Below the pieces are notes generated by a model. It was given only the letters and a program-made list of their open reading frames with translations. It was not told where the DNA came from and made no database searches. Shown one piece after another: positions 24,701-35,730 of a stretch of 64,000 nt of DNA. The translations under genes and the position numbers were made by a program. The stretch is from Zingiber officinale. Taxonomy: Eukaryota; Streptophyta; Magnoliopsida; Zingiberales; Zingiberaceae. The stretch's first letter is position 1, and every line of letters begins with the position of its first letter. The stretch spans positions 100,086,947 through 100,150,946 of the forward strand of contig NC_055992.1 in NCBI RefSeq assembly GCF_018446385.1, given 5' to 3'.

Positions 24701-27700
24701 GATTCGAAGAGGAATACCAGAAAATAAAAAAATAAACGGCATTGCGATAAATATTATTAATCCCAAAAAAAACTCCCTTGCATCAACCCAAATAATTATT
24801 TATATAGACTCCAAACCTAAGACACAAAAACTCCTAAGATGCAAAGGAAAGAAATTCTAACATATAGATCACAATTCTTAATATGCAAAGAAAAGCAATT
24901 CTAACAGAAAGAATCCTAAAATCTCTAAACGGATTCAAAATCAAAAATAAAAATTATCAAAAATATCCTAAATATTAAAAAAACAAAACTTACCAAAAAA
25001 ATAATAAAAATTATCAAAAATAATAATAAAAATCTTTAGATCCTCCTTCATCCTTAGGTTGAAAAGAACTTATCCTCGAATTTAAAGTAGTGCTAGCCCA
25101 AGAGGAAGATCCTCTGGCACTAAATCGACAAAATCTATTAGCAAGACTTTCACCTCAAAACCTTCACCAGAAAGAACTATCTTCCCTGCTAATGATTTAA
25201 TTTTCCAGGACATTAGAAACATTAGAGTGCTTGCCCTAATTGTAGTTACATCATATGTTTTTATATGGTAAATGACTTCATCAAGCACATCAATACCCTC
25301 CTATACAATGAAAAGAAATTCATGTTGGAATGTACCAAGATAATCTGCAATTTCTGTAGCAGAAATATCAACAACATCAATAGTCCCACCTTGTGTCCCC
25401 AAAGCAACGAGTGGATTATTTCCTCCACGAGCTAAAGTGGTTGTCAATGATGGGGGTGGTACAACTAGAATGGTCAATGTTGAAGAAACAAGATGGAGTT
25501 GACCCATCAACTGATGTTTACGGACACTAGTTCAGTGAGTTTCAGGGTTATAGATGGAGAACTGATTCCATTGCCAGAAACTTGTTCTTTAGTAGAAGCT
25601 GTTACATCTATCGGAAGTAGAAGTTAGTTCCAGATTTTCCCATCATTCGAAATAGAGATTAAATATGTCTTTGGAATAGTATCAATTTCCTTGTTTAAAA
25701 TTTTAGAAAAGGTGTCATCTTCAGAAAGCGAGGCTTGTGAGTCTGATGGATCTTCGGCAAGTGAAGTTTGTATGTCTGATGGATTAGTGAAGACACGGCC
25801 AATGTTTTGAACTGAAGATTCTGATTGGCAAAGAGTAAGCACAAGGACTGCTGGAGTTGGGACATATGTGCCAATGGAGGGCATTAATTCTTCCATTCCA
25901 CGGAGTATATGCAATTGTGCTCCTCTGCACTCAAAAACACTTTCAAATCTGGATTCTTCAATGTTATCATCAATCCCAACCAAATTATGCCTCTCAGCCC
26001 CAAGAGGTCCATGATTGCTATCATCAGCACAATTTGGAGATCATCTTCAGTGTCACTGTCTCAAGCCTCACTTTGTGATGGTTTCCACTTCTCGCTGTTG
26101 CTGCCAACCAAAAGTCCGAAAGAAGTTGGACTAGCTAAGAGTCCAGGAATGTGGGGAGCTTGATCAAGGTTTTCCGAATTCTACCCTATTCCTCCTCCGA
26201 ACAACGAAAACCCATCCTCTTCATCTTGGTCCTCTTCATCAAACGCTTCATCATCTTGGTACTCTTCTAGGTCAAATTCCTCCTCCAAATCATCTTCGAA
26301 TATCTCCAGGTCATCTCGAGCGTTGAGGCTATTGTCCTCCGAACAACGAAAACTCATCCTCTTCATCCTAGTCCTCTTCATCAAACTCTGCTTCATCTTG
26401 GTACTCTACTGGATCAAATTCCTCCTCCAAATCATCTTCAAATCCGTCTAGGTCATCGCGAGCGTCAAAGCTATCGTCCTTCGAACAACAAAAATTCATC
26501 CTCATCATCCTGGTCCTCTTCATCAAACTCTTCTTCATCTTGGTACTTTTCTGGGTCAAATTCCTCCTTCAAATCATCTTCGAACCAGTCCAAGTCATCT
26601 CCAGCGTCGAAGCTATCGTCCTCCATGGCAAAACCTAATCATCCCTGAAACAAAGTTTGAGTGTAACCAAAAGGAAGAAAGTGATCCCTGATCTTGACCT
26701 TACCTTGTCGGTCTCGTGAATGCCACTATTGCTCCTACCATGCCGATGCTAGACCTCTGAGTTTGAAAGCAACTAATTTTACTTTCACCTGATCAACTAC
26801 TTCCTCATAATAAAAAATTCTCTCTTCATTAAGTCAATCAACGAATTTCTCAATCTGTGATGTACCAGAAATCAGGAAGATTAGTTGAAAATCCAATATC
26901 TCCATATCATTCCTCTCTATCACACCTTCGATAGGAGTTTCCAAAAGTGGAAGTAAAATTATGATAAACGAACTTACAACCTTTAAGATATCTGGCATTA
27001 CGATCACGGTGTGAGTCGGGACCTCGACCACATACCTCATAATCTTTAAGATCTTGTGGGCGTAGCACAGACGGTGAGCGCATGGCATCTCTAGCGTAAT
27101 ATCCAGGGATCGATTCTCAGGAACTGACGACCTGGGGTTTACTCCCACCATGCGCTCGACGCCTATGTACCTGTATGTACCTCCCTCCATATCTGTAGGG
27201 CCGGTACTAGGAGGGTCGTTAATAGAGCCGATCTACTTTTTTTTAAGATCTTGTGCCACTAGACACTGGTTAACTGTGATTTATTGATCTTGAATCTCAT
27301 CCTAGATGCTACGACCACGGTGCAAGGCTTCCTGAGCCAAAACCTACCTGTTGCGACCATGATCACGAACACAACGACCATCCATGGGATCTAAAAAGCC
27401 CTGATACCATGCCCCCCCCCGGTTGGTGCAATTGGTATTTGCATGGGTGTTTGCTCTAATAGGTCTTGAGATCAATTCCCAATGGGAACAAAATGTCTCG
27501 TCGAGTGTCTGACCTCTCCCAGAGTTGTTGTGCTAGAACAAAAATGTCCCTCGTGATTTATCAATCACGAGCTAGCAATACTGAACCGCTTGGGGTGAGC
27601 GATAACTGACGTCAGACGCGATAGCGATTATCCTATAGGCTATTGAATCCGTTGATTCGCGCACGAATACGGGAAGCAATCTTCTACAATCTGTTGATTT

Positions 27701-29171
27701 GAAAAGAAATACCAAGAAATAAGAAAATAAACAATACTGTTGATAAATATTATTAATCTCAAAAAACCTCCCTTACAACTGAAACAATTGTTTATATAGA
27801 CTCCAAACTGAAGACACAAAGAAAAGAAAAAAAAATTCTAAACCCCAATTTCTAAAATGTAAAGAAAGAAAAGAAATCTTAACATATATACCCTAATTCC
27901 TAAGATGCAAAGAAATTAAAAAAAAAATCCTAATAGAAAATTAAAAATAAAAATAAAATCTTAAAATCCCTAAACGGACTCAAAATAAAAAAAATACAAA
28001 AGATCAAAATTACCAAAAATACCTTAAATATAAAAAAACCAAAAATTACCAAAAAAAAATAAAAATTACCAATAATAATAATAATAATAAAAATAATCCT
28101 CGAATCATCCAAGAAGAACAAAATAAAATTGCAGCAGACCATGCTGCCAATGCAGATGTATCAATCCAATGAAAGACAAACATCCAAAATGAACTTGTAT
28201 CAGGAGGTACATTATTCACACAAAGCAGGCAGTATTGCATAGTATGCCATCCAATATTATACCTTCTCTTGCTGGTGTGAGACCACATGATTTGACAATA
28301 TAAAATTTGTAACTTTGTGAAGAACCATATAAGTTTAGCAAGAAAATATAGAACTACTAGAGCAAACATTTAGCTACTAGAACAAACATTTAAGTAGAAG
28401 ACAATGAAACTTCCACAACATCTCCGAATAATGAATATAAACTTGCTGCTAGGCTTGTTTGCCTAAGGACAAGAATATAAAATGTTCAACTAGTATAAGC
28501 AACTTCACCTTAACTAGCATGATCGTGATACTAGCACATTATACTTTTACAAAAAGAAAAAACCAACCACAAAATTCCCATAAATGGAACACAAGGCAGT
28601 CAATCATTCATAACGTAGGGATGTAATGAGTTAAAAATAACTATATCAGACAAATTATGGAGAAAATCATTGATATCATAGGCATCAGATGAAGGATTTG
28701 CCCACCTCTTTTGCTACTGTAACACCATCATTGACAATCTTAGGTGATCCATACTTGCTTTCCAAGACAACATTTCTGCCCTTTGGCCCAAGAGTAACGC
28801 CAACAAGATCTGCTAGCTTGTTTACACCAGTCTGATGACACCATTAATGGAGTATTAGAAACAAAAAAAAAACATCTAGTAGTCAATGAGATACATACTG
28901 GGAAATGTTTACAATTTACAAAACATACCTGTAGCTTTTTAATTGCTGATCCATCTTTATTGAAGTATAACTCCTTGGCCATAGCATTAATCTTAGAGTT
29001 GCGACTTCTCAGAGAACTGAAGCTGTGCCTCCTGTCGCTGATAAGTAGACCAGGTGTTACAGAAGCAAGAGAAGAAAGCTTCTGTCTAGAAGCTAACTTC
29101 TTGTCCGTTCCAAAGTTTCCTGGAGAAGCAACAGCACCAAAAGTAGACATTGCATAGAAAGTGGAAGCCAT
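21704..29171 (-). CDS. CPN60B: Chloroplast chaperonin 60 subunit beta (RuBisCO-binding protein beta), 14 exons
   Basis: Coding exons: 29171-28929, 28831-28706, 24282-24145, 24062-23967, 23848-23606, 23490-23256, 23156-22987, 22904-22827, 22692-22621, 22539-22435, 22353-22261, 22170-22078, 21923-21800 and 21717-21704. They join in frame to 609 aa, the usual family length. The product is a GroEL-type ATP-dependent folding chaperone of the plastid stroma that works as a tetradecamer with CPN60 alpha and CPN20/10 (family knowledge). Residues 1 to about 63 form a Ser/Arg-rich transit peptide; the mature part starts near [10 protein letters not shown]. The nucleotide-binding loop [15 protein letters not shown] is in exon 3 and the chaperonin signature [12 protein letters not shown] opens exon 10. 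The C-terminus ends NSGYGY only if the 14-nt last exon is used; otherwise exon 13 reads into MEH and a stop. Intron 8 has a GC donor (CAG/GCATGC). Intron 2 (4.4 kb) carries a retrotransposon. Confidence 0.96.
25060..26160 (-). pseudogene. WDR11-like WD40 gene fragment captured in the gypsy element
   Basis: Read on the minus strand, separate open stretches give, in order, [13 protein letters not shown] and a Ser/Asp-rich linker ending [10 protein letters not shown] (ORF about 25624-25983), then [16 protein letters not shown], then [20 protein letters not shown] and VVDIS (25301-25510). I recognise this order and wording as plant WDR11/transducin-type WD40 proteins, which recycle Golgi and endosomal cargo (family knowledge, recalled and not searched). 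Frames change between the stretches and stops are present, so it is a pseudogene piece. It sits where pol should be in the gypsy element, suggesting transduplication of a host transcript. Confidence 0.6.
26170..26640 (-). repeat. Triplicated acidic coding repeat (about 145 bp units)
   Basis: Three tandem units on the minus strand each encode a strongly acidic segment of the form DDLxxFEDDLxEEFD followed by YQDxxxFDEEDQ. The first copy starts with an ATG near 26624 right after the gag remnant. Stops separate the units, so no long protein is made now. The origin is unknown: part of gag, or captured host sequence. Confidence 0.7.
26640..27400 (-). pseudogene. Ty3/gypsy gag remnant
   Basis: Just inside the primer-binding-like site a minus-strand reading begins [14 protein letters not shown]. 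It continues through a degraded capsid region in which [17 protein letters not shown] and [15 protein letters not shown] are clearly gypsy gag motifs. Several stops and frame changes interrupt it. The zinc knuckle is missing; the acidic repeat follows instead. Confidence 0.7.
27412..27625 (+). mobile_element. SINE-like insertion inside the gypsy 5' LTR
   Basis: The right-hand LTR has about 215 bp that the left-hand LTR lacks, placed between its first two bases (TG) and GATAGCGATTATCC. The extra sequence has RNA polymerase III-type promoter boxes at tRNA-like spacing: TGGTGCAATTGG near 27424 (box A) and GATCAATTC near 27471 (box B). This fits a tRNA-derived SINE. The 5' edge is a run of C; no poly(A)-like tail or TSD was resolved. 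Confidence 0.5.
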
Positions 29172-29174
29172 TGC

Positions 29175-29845
29175 CTGCTGATGAGAAACATAACATCAAA
29201 TTATCTCAAAAATAGAATAAATTAAAATAAAACAAAACAGAAAATCTAAGATTCACATCTAGAGCTTAAAGGGTCATCCACAAATATATAAATTCAGGTT
29301 TACAACAACATCTAGAGGTCCAGGAATGATCTGCGAACATTTATTTTATACAGTTTTTGATTAATAAAGGACATCTGGTAATGCAGCAGCAACCCAACAG
29401 CAGCATATTCAAATTCCCCACAACAAACTATCTAAACAGACAGAAGCATGATAAACCCTACCACAAATGTATAGATCTAAATTTAAGCAGTAGAAACAGC
29501 ACAATACTAAATAATTAATAAATAAGGTAAAGTGCAGACAAACTTCCTACTGAGCCAAGTTAAAGCTTCTTGCACAAACTGAAACGTCAATACAGGAGAG
29601 TTTCAACAAAGTTTTAGGCAAAGGATCTCAACCAAAAATCCAGAACTTGACCAGCTCAAGCGTCAATACAGGAGCTTGGAGATTACGTACCGATGGGATT
29701 CGAACGGATAGGACTAGGTCTCTCGGGAGAGTTTCTGCAGGCGATTCAGATAGAGAGATAGGAAGGTGAGGCGGATGGGGTTTTACGAGAGAAGGGATTG
29801 CGTTTCATTGGAGCTCGAGAAGGTTCGGAACCATCTCATCCGTTG
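29175..29845 (-). promoter_or_regulatory. CPN60B 5' leader with an intron
   Basis: A leader exon is inferred down to 29691, where CATCG/GTACGT forms a donor. The acceptor CAG at 29177-29175 lies three bases before the ATG (GCAATGG), giving a 516-bp leader intron (29690-29175). Upstream of 29691 the minus strand is pyrimidine-rich (CTCTCTATCT), as in leaders of plastid chaperone genes. Splice sites are read from sequence only. Confidence 0.55.
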
Positions 29846-31103
29846 GATCGGGACAGTTTTGTGGAACTATCTAGAAAAGGGAAGGAAATTCTAATGTCAC
29901 TCAGGTAAAAATGAAAAAACAAATATATTTAGACTTTTAAAAAAAATAACCACGCTAAATTCTTAAATAATCAAATCACACGTTTTATTTTTTTTTATTA
30001 TCAAATCCCCCAAAATTTTAAATATTGAAAAGAATTAATATTTTAAATTTTGATTATCTGAATATAAAATTGTATTTTAATTTTATTTAATAAATAAATT
30101 AAAGAACAATACTATCTATTTATATTGAGTTAAGATCATGTTAATCAAAGCATTTTACTCAACCACTTATATATAAGTTTAGAAAATTTCTATTTCACAT
30201 ACATAACTTTTTAAAAAAATTAAATCATGTATGGGATATCGATTTTACCCTCCGCCTCTCCCTCATGACTATCTGTCTTTTCCACCTTAGCTGACGCATG
30301 CATTTGAACCACGCGATTTATCTTCCCAAAGTGCGTCAAAACCAACACCGACGATCGGCGATAGTGCATCTTCTTCGTCAAACCTAAACCTAAACACAAC
30401 ACGGTTTATCTTCTTCTTCAAACGCATGGTGCAGCAACTCAACGTGTTTCCGACGTTGTAGCACTGTGTGATGGTTGATTTCTCTTCCTAATGTGCGTCC
30501 GAACCAACGTCGACGGCCGGTGCATCTTCTTCGTCAAACCTAAACCTAAACACCACAGTGCAGCCCGATTCAGCAACCCAATGTATTTCATTCGTTGTAG
30601 CACAGTACAAGAACTCGACCAAGACAAACGATCCTCCCCTCCGAAGTCCTAACCGGTGAAATGCAACCTTCCTCCTAGCCATCTCCTATTGCAACGATCG
30701 AGCAAGATATGTTATTTATTTGGTTCAGAGCTCAAAGTTTCCTGTAGTACAAACCATCCTTATAAATGAAGTTTGCACTTTGATTTGTTGTAAATCAATG
30801 TTCCAGTAGCTTCAAAACTTTGGACACTGTTCCGGAAATTGCAATCATTCAAGAAAAACTCCAAAAGCACAAGCAAGACTTCAATTCTTACCGAGGGCGA
30901 AACTTTTTACTGTGATTAATCTAAAGATGTATGTTGTCTTCTACTATATTTTAGTTATCTTTTCCCCTTTTTATATATTAGTATTATGAATTTGTAGGAA
31001 GAATAACATTTATGATTTTTAAATATCTTTATTTAACTCTTTAAATCAAATCACTAATTTTGAATTTGGGTATTGACAAAATATAAATTTGGGTATTGAC
31101 AGT
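29846..31103. other. Intergenic DNA with a tandem duplication at 30310-30620
   Basis: Mostly AT-rich and without a recognisable gene. At 30310-30475 and 30476-30620 a unit of about 165 bp is duplicated; both copies share 'gtgcatcttcttcgtcaaac' and 'ctaaacctaaacac'. At 31060-31103 the phrase 'aatttgggtattgaca' occurs twice, next to the CACTA insertion point. The left part of the MULE may extend into this region, but I see no terminal repeat. Confidence 0.4.
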
Positions 31104-31320
31104 TTGCACTACTACAAAATGAGCCTAACGTATCACTTTAGGAGCAACACTTCAGTAAGTGTTATCATATATCAAATTTTAGAAAGAAGATGCAACACTT
31201 TCAAATAAGTATTGCATTATAACTAAAATGCAACACATCTTTTAGACGTGTTGCACTTGTTATTAGAAAAGACAATACTTTTTAGAAGCGTTATAATATA
31301 AATACATTAGTTATAATCAA

Positions 31321-31482
31321 AACCCTAAGTTTGATTTCTCCCCTCTCCCAATTTCTTTCTATTTCGCCAATTCCTCTTCCTCTTTCCCCGATTCATCACC
31401 GCTGCCTCCCTCTTGCATCACCCTCTCGTCGTCGCCCGAGTGAGAACCACCGCTGCCCTATCTCTCCCACTTCACTCCAAAC
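31321..31482 (+). other. GC-rich exon-like cargo of the CACTA element (part 1, continued at 35217-35640)
   Basis: Removing the solo LTR 31483-35216 with one TSD copy joins this to 35217-35640. The joined block is CT- and Pro/Ser-rich, opens with AACCCTAAG-type leader sequence and contrasts with the AT-rich remainder of the element. 35500-35610 ends in an open stretch followed by GTGAAGGTAAAT, which could be a splice donor. I do not recognise the product; capture of a host gene's first exon is a guess. Confidence 0.35.
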
Positions 31483-34400
31483 TGTTGGTGTATTTTGCAC
31501 TAATAGTCTAACTCAGGTTTTGATGAATGACAAGTGAGTTAAGTTAGGCGGTTTGTGATCTAATTGTGTTACCAAGTGTGCAAGAATTGACAAGTCCAAC
31601 GAACCGGACACCAGGCTGAAATCCAGTTAGGTCCGCGGGGCTAGATTGTTGGTGCGAAGTCTAGATAGGTCAACGGGCTGATCGAATATCTGGTAGGAAG
31701 TCTGGTTAGATCTGCGGAACCGGACAACTGGCAAAAGTCCAGTTGGATCTGTGGACCGGACAACTAGCATGAAGACCTAGTGGGTCAGAAGACTAGTCAA
31801 ACCAATTGCAAGATGATAAGTAAAGGTAAGCTAATGGAGATGAGTAACTTTGTGAGAACACGTCCCACTTGAGGGACAATAGGCGTCAGTCCAGGTTAGG
31901 TCCATTTTGGATCCATAATATAAGATCTTCACTAGTTCTTGGTCCTGGGAGAACAGGAACTAATTACTACTTCTTATTTTTCATTGTGCTAACTTTATTT
32001 TGCAGGTTCAATGTTTTAGTTTTGGACTAACACAACTTGCAGGGCAAAAAGAGCAAAAAGCCTTCGGATGAACATTACCCGAAGGCGCCTTCAATGGCTA
32101 TGGAAGGCACCTTCGCACTGTTCATGGAAGGTGCCTTCAATGGCTTGAAGGCGCCTTCCATAGGATAGAATTCAGACCTCGTCGCGGATAGAAATAGGGT
32201 TGTTCGGGATCAGATTTCTCGGGTTGGAGGCACCTTCAATGGCTATGGAAGGGGCCTTCCAAGCTCCTTTTAAGGATGCTCGCCCAAAGCATCAAAAAAC
32301 AACACTCATACGTGTTGGTTAATCCTAGGAAAACGTACCGATTCCATTGTACAAAAATTTTTTGTACAAGTGTCGAACCTTTCCTTAAATAACCTATTAT
32401 GTTCTTTAGAAGTTAAATTAGGAATCGCAGACGGAACTTAACATCATTGATTCCAAATTTAACTTATCTGTTCTTAATGGTTTAGATTTGAATCGCAAGC
32501 GGAACTTAACACTATTGATTCAAATCCACCTATGTTATTAATTCCATTAAATATTAATTTTCAAAATTGGCTTCCAGGACTGCATGGCGAGGCACATGAC
32601 CTTCTTGGATATGGGAGCAACCACCACCGCCTAGACAAAGTCTTTTAAGGAAAGCTAATATTTAATTTCCTTAAATAACTCTAGGTTAACCAAAAAGAAC
32701 AATCGAATCACAAATTCGAAAAAGAAGAAAACACAAACTCGGAAAATAAATTCGATAAACTAGATCTAATTGCCTCTTGTATTTAGAATTCTTACAAAGA
32801 AAATAACTAGTATGATGCGGAAGAAAATTACTAGTTATACCTTCTCTTTGTAAGCTAAGAACCTCGAGATCTTCTGTCGTATTCCTCGTCTCGTCTTGGA
32901 CGTCGTGTGGGCGACGATCCTCCAAGATGAACACCACCTAAAAGCTTCTTCCTTTTCTTTTAAAATCCGACCACCACCACCACCAAGGAGAAGAGAGCAA
33001 AAGGGAAAAAAGAAGGGAGAGGGCCGACCACACCAAGAGAGTCTCCAAGCAAGAGAATAAGAACTGTTGTGTCTCATGAAGCCTCCTCACCCCATCTTTT
33101 ATATTACTTGCTCAAGGCAAATAAGGAAAAACTTTTGACAAAAAATAAAATCATTCTCTAGTTTTTCCTTTTCCTTTTTTATTTTTCCTTTTCTTTCCTC
33201 TTGATTGAATCAATCACCAAATCAATTGATGATGATATTATTTTTATTTTAATTACGGTTAGCCCCTTGCTTGGGCACCAAGCAAGGTGGCCGACCACCT
33301 TATCAAGGAAAAAAGGAAATATATTTTTTTAAAAAAAATTACAAGAAGAAATCCTCTTATAAAATTTACAAGCTCTCTTTCCTAAAGTAAGAGTTAAAAA
33401 AGGAAAGTTCTAAAAATTAAAATCATATTTTAAAATTTAAAACTTCTCTTATAAAATTTTCTTTTTTAACATGATGATAGAAAATTTTAATTTTAAAACT
33501 TATCTTCGTTTTTTTCTTAAACCATGAGGATGGTTAAAAAAGGAAACTTTTAAAACTTTTAAAACTCTCTATTAAAACATGTGGCCTAATTCAAATAAGG
33601 AAAGTTTTAAAAATTAAAATCTCTCTTTTAAAACTTATAGTTTTCTACAAAGAGAAGATTTTAAAAATTCAAAACAACCCTCCACTTTTGAATTATTGTG
33701 GTCAGCCACTTCATGCTTGGTCACCAAGCAAAGGGCCGGCCCCTATAGAAGAGGATGTGCCCGACCCTTGCTTGGTCACCAAGCATTGGACCGACCCCCT
33801 TCTTGGACACCAAGAAGAGCCTTACATTTGGATGGACTTGAGGCTATAATGAGGCTACGACAGGGACCTAGAGGAGAAATTAGTTTTGGCCTTCCGATGA
33901 GCTTGAGTATCCTGTGTTCGCCCTGAACACACAACTCAAGTTCATCGATAATAACTCATTCCACTAGAGAGTTATTATTACACTACCGCACCAATCCCAA
34001 ATTACATTATGGGCTCCTTCTTATCATGAGTGTGTTAGTCTCCCTGTGTTTAAGTTAACAAATGTCCACTAATTAAGTTACTAACAACTCACTTAATTAA
34101 TATCTAGCTCCAAGAGTAGTATCACTCAACTTCATTATCATGTCGAACTAAGTCCACCTGCAAGGTTTAACATGACAATCCTTATGAGCTCCTCTTGGGG
34201 ACATTCTCAACCTAGATAACTAGGACACAGATTCCTTCTATAATTAACAATACACACTATAAGTAATATCATTTCCCAACTTATCGGGCATATTGATTTA
34301 TCGAGCTAAACCTCACCCTTTGATAAGTTAAAGAAATAAATATTAAATATATGTGCTTGTTATTATATTAGGATTAAGAGCACACACTTCCATAATAACT

Positions 34401-35216
34401 AAGGTCTAGTTCTTTTACTAAGTCAGTATAAAAAGAACTTACCTAAATTGGCTTAGTCAATACACTTAGAGTGTACCAGTGTAATTTATTAATCAAGATA
34501 AACTAATACTTAATTACACTCCGATGGTTTATTCCTTTCCATCTTAGTCGTGAACAACTGTTTATAATTTATAAAGAACCGTCAACATGATCTTCTGTGT
34601 GTGACACCACACACCATGTTGTCTACTATATAAATTAATTGAACAATTACATTTAACAAATAAATGTAGATATTAACCAATGTGATTCTTTTATTTCAAA
34701 AATAAATGTTTACAAAAGCTAGGCTTTTAGTATACACTCTAACAATACGAGCTTCTACGCATCCAAACGGGGTTTCTGACTACTTGCTACGACTCTACTG
34801 CGAAGCTATTGCACCTGACTACTGCTCCGAGGAATTCCGATCGCGGTCGGCAGACCGTCACACGAACTCTCTCACATTTAAGTATTGGTAACGAAATTCT
34901 TGCCTAATATTTAATTATTGCAAAAGAACAAGTGTAGTGTGTTGCACTTGTTCTAATTTTTCTTGTACTCGATTTCTTCTTTCGAAGATATCGGAAGAGG
35001 TATTTTAGTGGATTACCCATCAATAGGTCCGCGGGACCTGGATCTTAGAGTAGGAGTCATCAAAGGCTCTGAACCAAGTAAACCGCTTATGTTCGTATGA
35101 TTTTGTCATTTATTCTCCGTTGCATTTATACTTTGATTTGAAAAGTGAAAAGATCGATTTTTGAAAACCATGTGATTCCCCCCCCCCCCCCCCCTCACGT
35201 ATGACCCAATCCAACA
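31483..35216 (+). mobile_element. SIRE-like solo LTR (TSD CAAAC), interrupted by an Angela-like solo LTR
   Basis: The LTR starts TGTTGGTGTATTTTGCAC and ends ...CAATCCAACA. CAAAC occurs at 31478-31482 and 35217-35221. Its first 60 bp match the LTR of the element at 35731-43707 read on the minus strand (CAGGTTTTGATGAATGACAA is shared). Its U3 has a tandem array of about 40 bp units (31600-31800), and at 32060-32265 there is a cluster of GAAGGCGCCTTC palindromes. Excluding the insert it is about 1.3 kb. A C run of about 17 bases at 35178-35194 lies near the 3' end. Confidence 0.87.
32313..34744 (-). mobile_element. Angela-like copia solo LTR (TSD ATACG)
   Basis: This is the full-length homologue of the LTR at 1143-3547 in inverted orientation: TGTTAGAGTGTATAC begins at 34744 and the CCAACA end is at 32313. 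It is flanked by ATACG at 32308-32312 and 34745-34749. There is no internal sequence, so it is a solo LTR. Short open frames on either strand (for example 33696-33926) are LTR sequence. Confidence 0.92.
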
Positions 35217-35730
35217 CAAACCCTAGCCTCCCAATCCACCGGAGCCGACCACTCTCTCTTACGGATCTGCTACCCCTCTCGTCCAAGCGTCTCTGCCATC
35301 GCAACCACCATGGGCACAAAACATTATCATGCTTGCTTCTATGTCACCACCGCGAGCAAATCTTGACATTCACCTTCGCCCAAACCCTTATCGTCACCAA
35401 TGTTCCAGCGGAGTAGATGCCCTTTCTCCTATTTGTACGACTACCACACAGTCCATGCCCGGCCACCTACAGCTGTAATCCCCTCCGTAGCCACCCTAGC
35501 CATTCAATAGTTGTTGGCAACTCCGTTGATACTCCGGCCGGCTGTAGGGTTTTTCACCTTAACACTGGAGCTACCATTGAAGAAGGAATCGTTGTTTTGC
35601 TATCGGTGAAGGTAAATTTGGATTAGATCAAATTTGCTCAGTTTGTTAACATGAATCTGAACATTCATTTGGCTTATTGTTGCACCAATTAAGTGTTTAT
35701 TAGATTAACAAGCTAATTAGGGGTGTTAAC
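35217..35730 (+). other. CACTA-own DNA between two nested insertions (GC-rich cargo, part 2)
   Basis: 35217-35640 continues the GC-rich exon-like block of 31321-31482. 35641-35730 is AT-rich and ends with TTAAC, the left TSD copy of the next insertion. No product is recognised. Confidence 0.35.

Larger units (their letters stand above)
24622..28111 (-). mobile_element. Degenerate Ty3/gypsy element in CPN60B intron 2
   Basis: Two direct repeats bound the insertion: 24622-25053 and 27410-28111. Both contain 'attatcctgtggtctattgaa'-like sequence, 'ttgattcgngcacgaatac' and an AT-rich tail ending in TCATCC. Next to the right-hand copy, on the minus strand, is TGGTATCAGGGC, a near match to the initiator-tRNA-Met primer binding site, so the element reads right to left. 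It keeps a broken gag (26640-27400) but no recognisable protease, reverse transcriptase or integrase. Other sequence occupies 25060-26640. No clean TSD was found. As an intronic insertion it would be spliced out of CPN60B. Confidence 0.75.
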
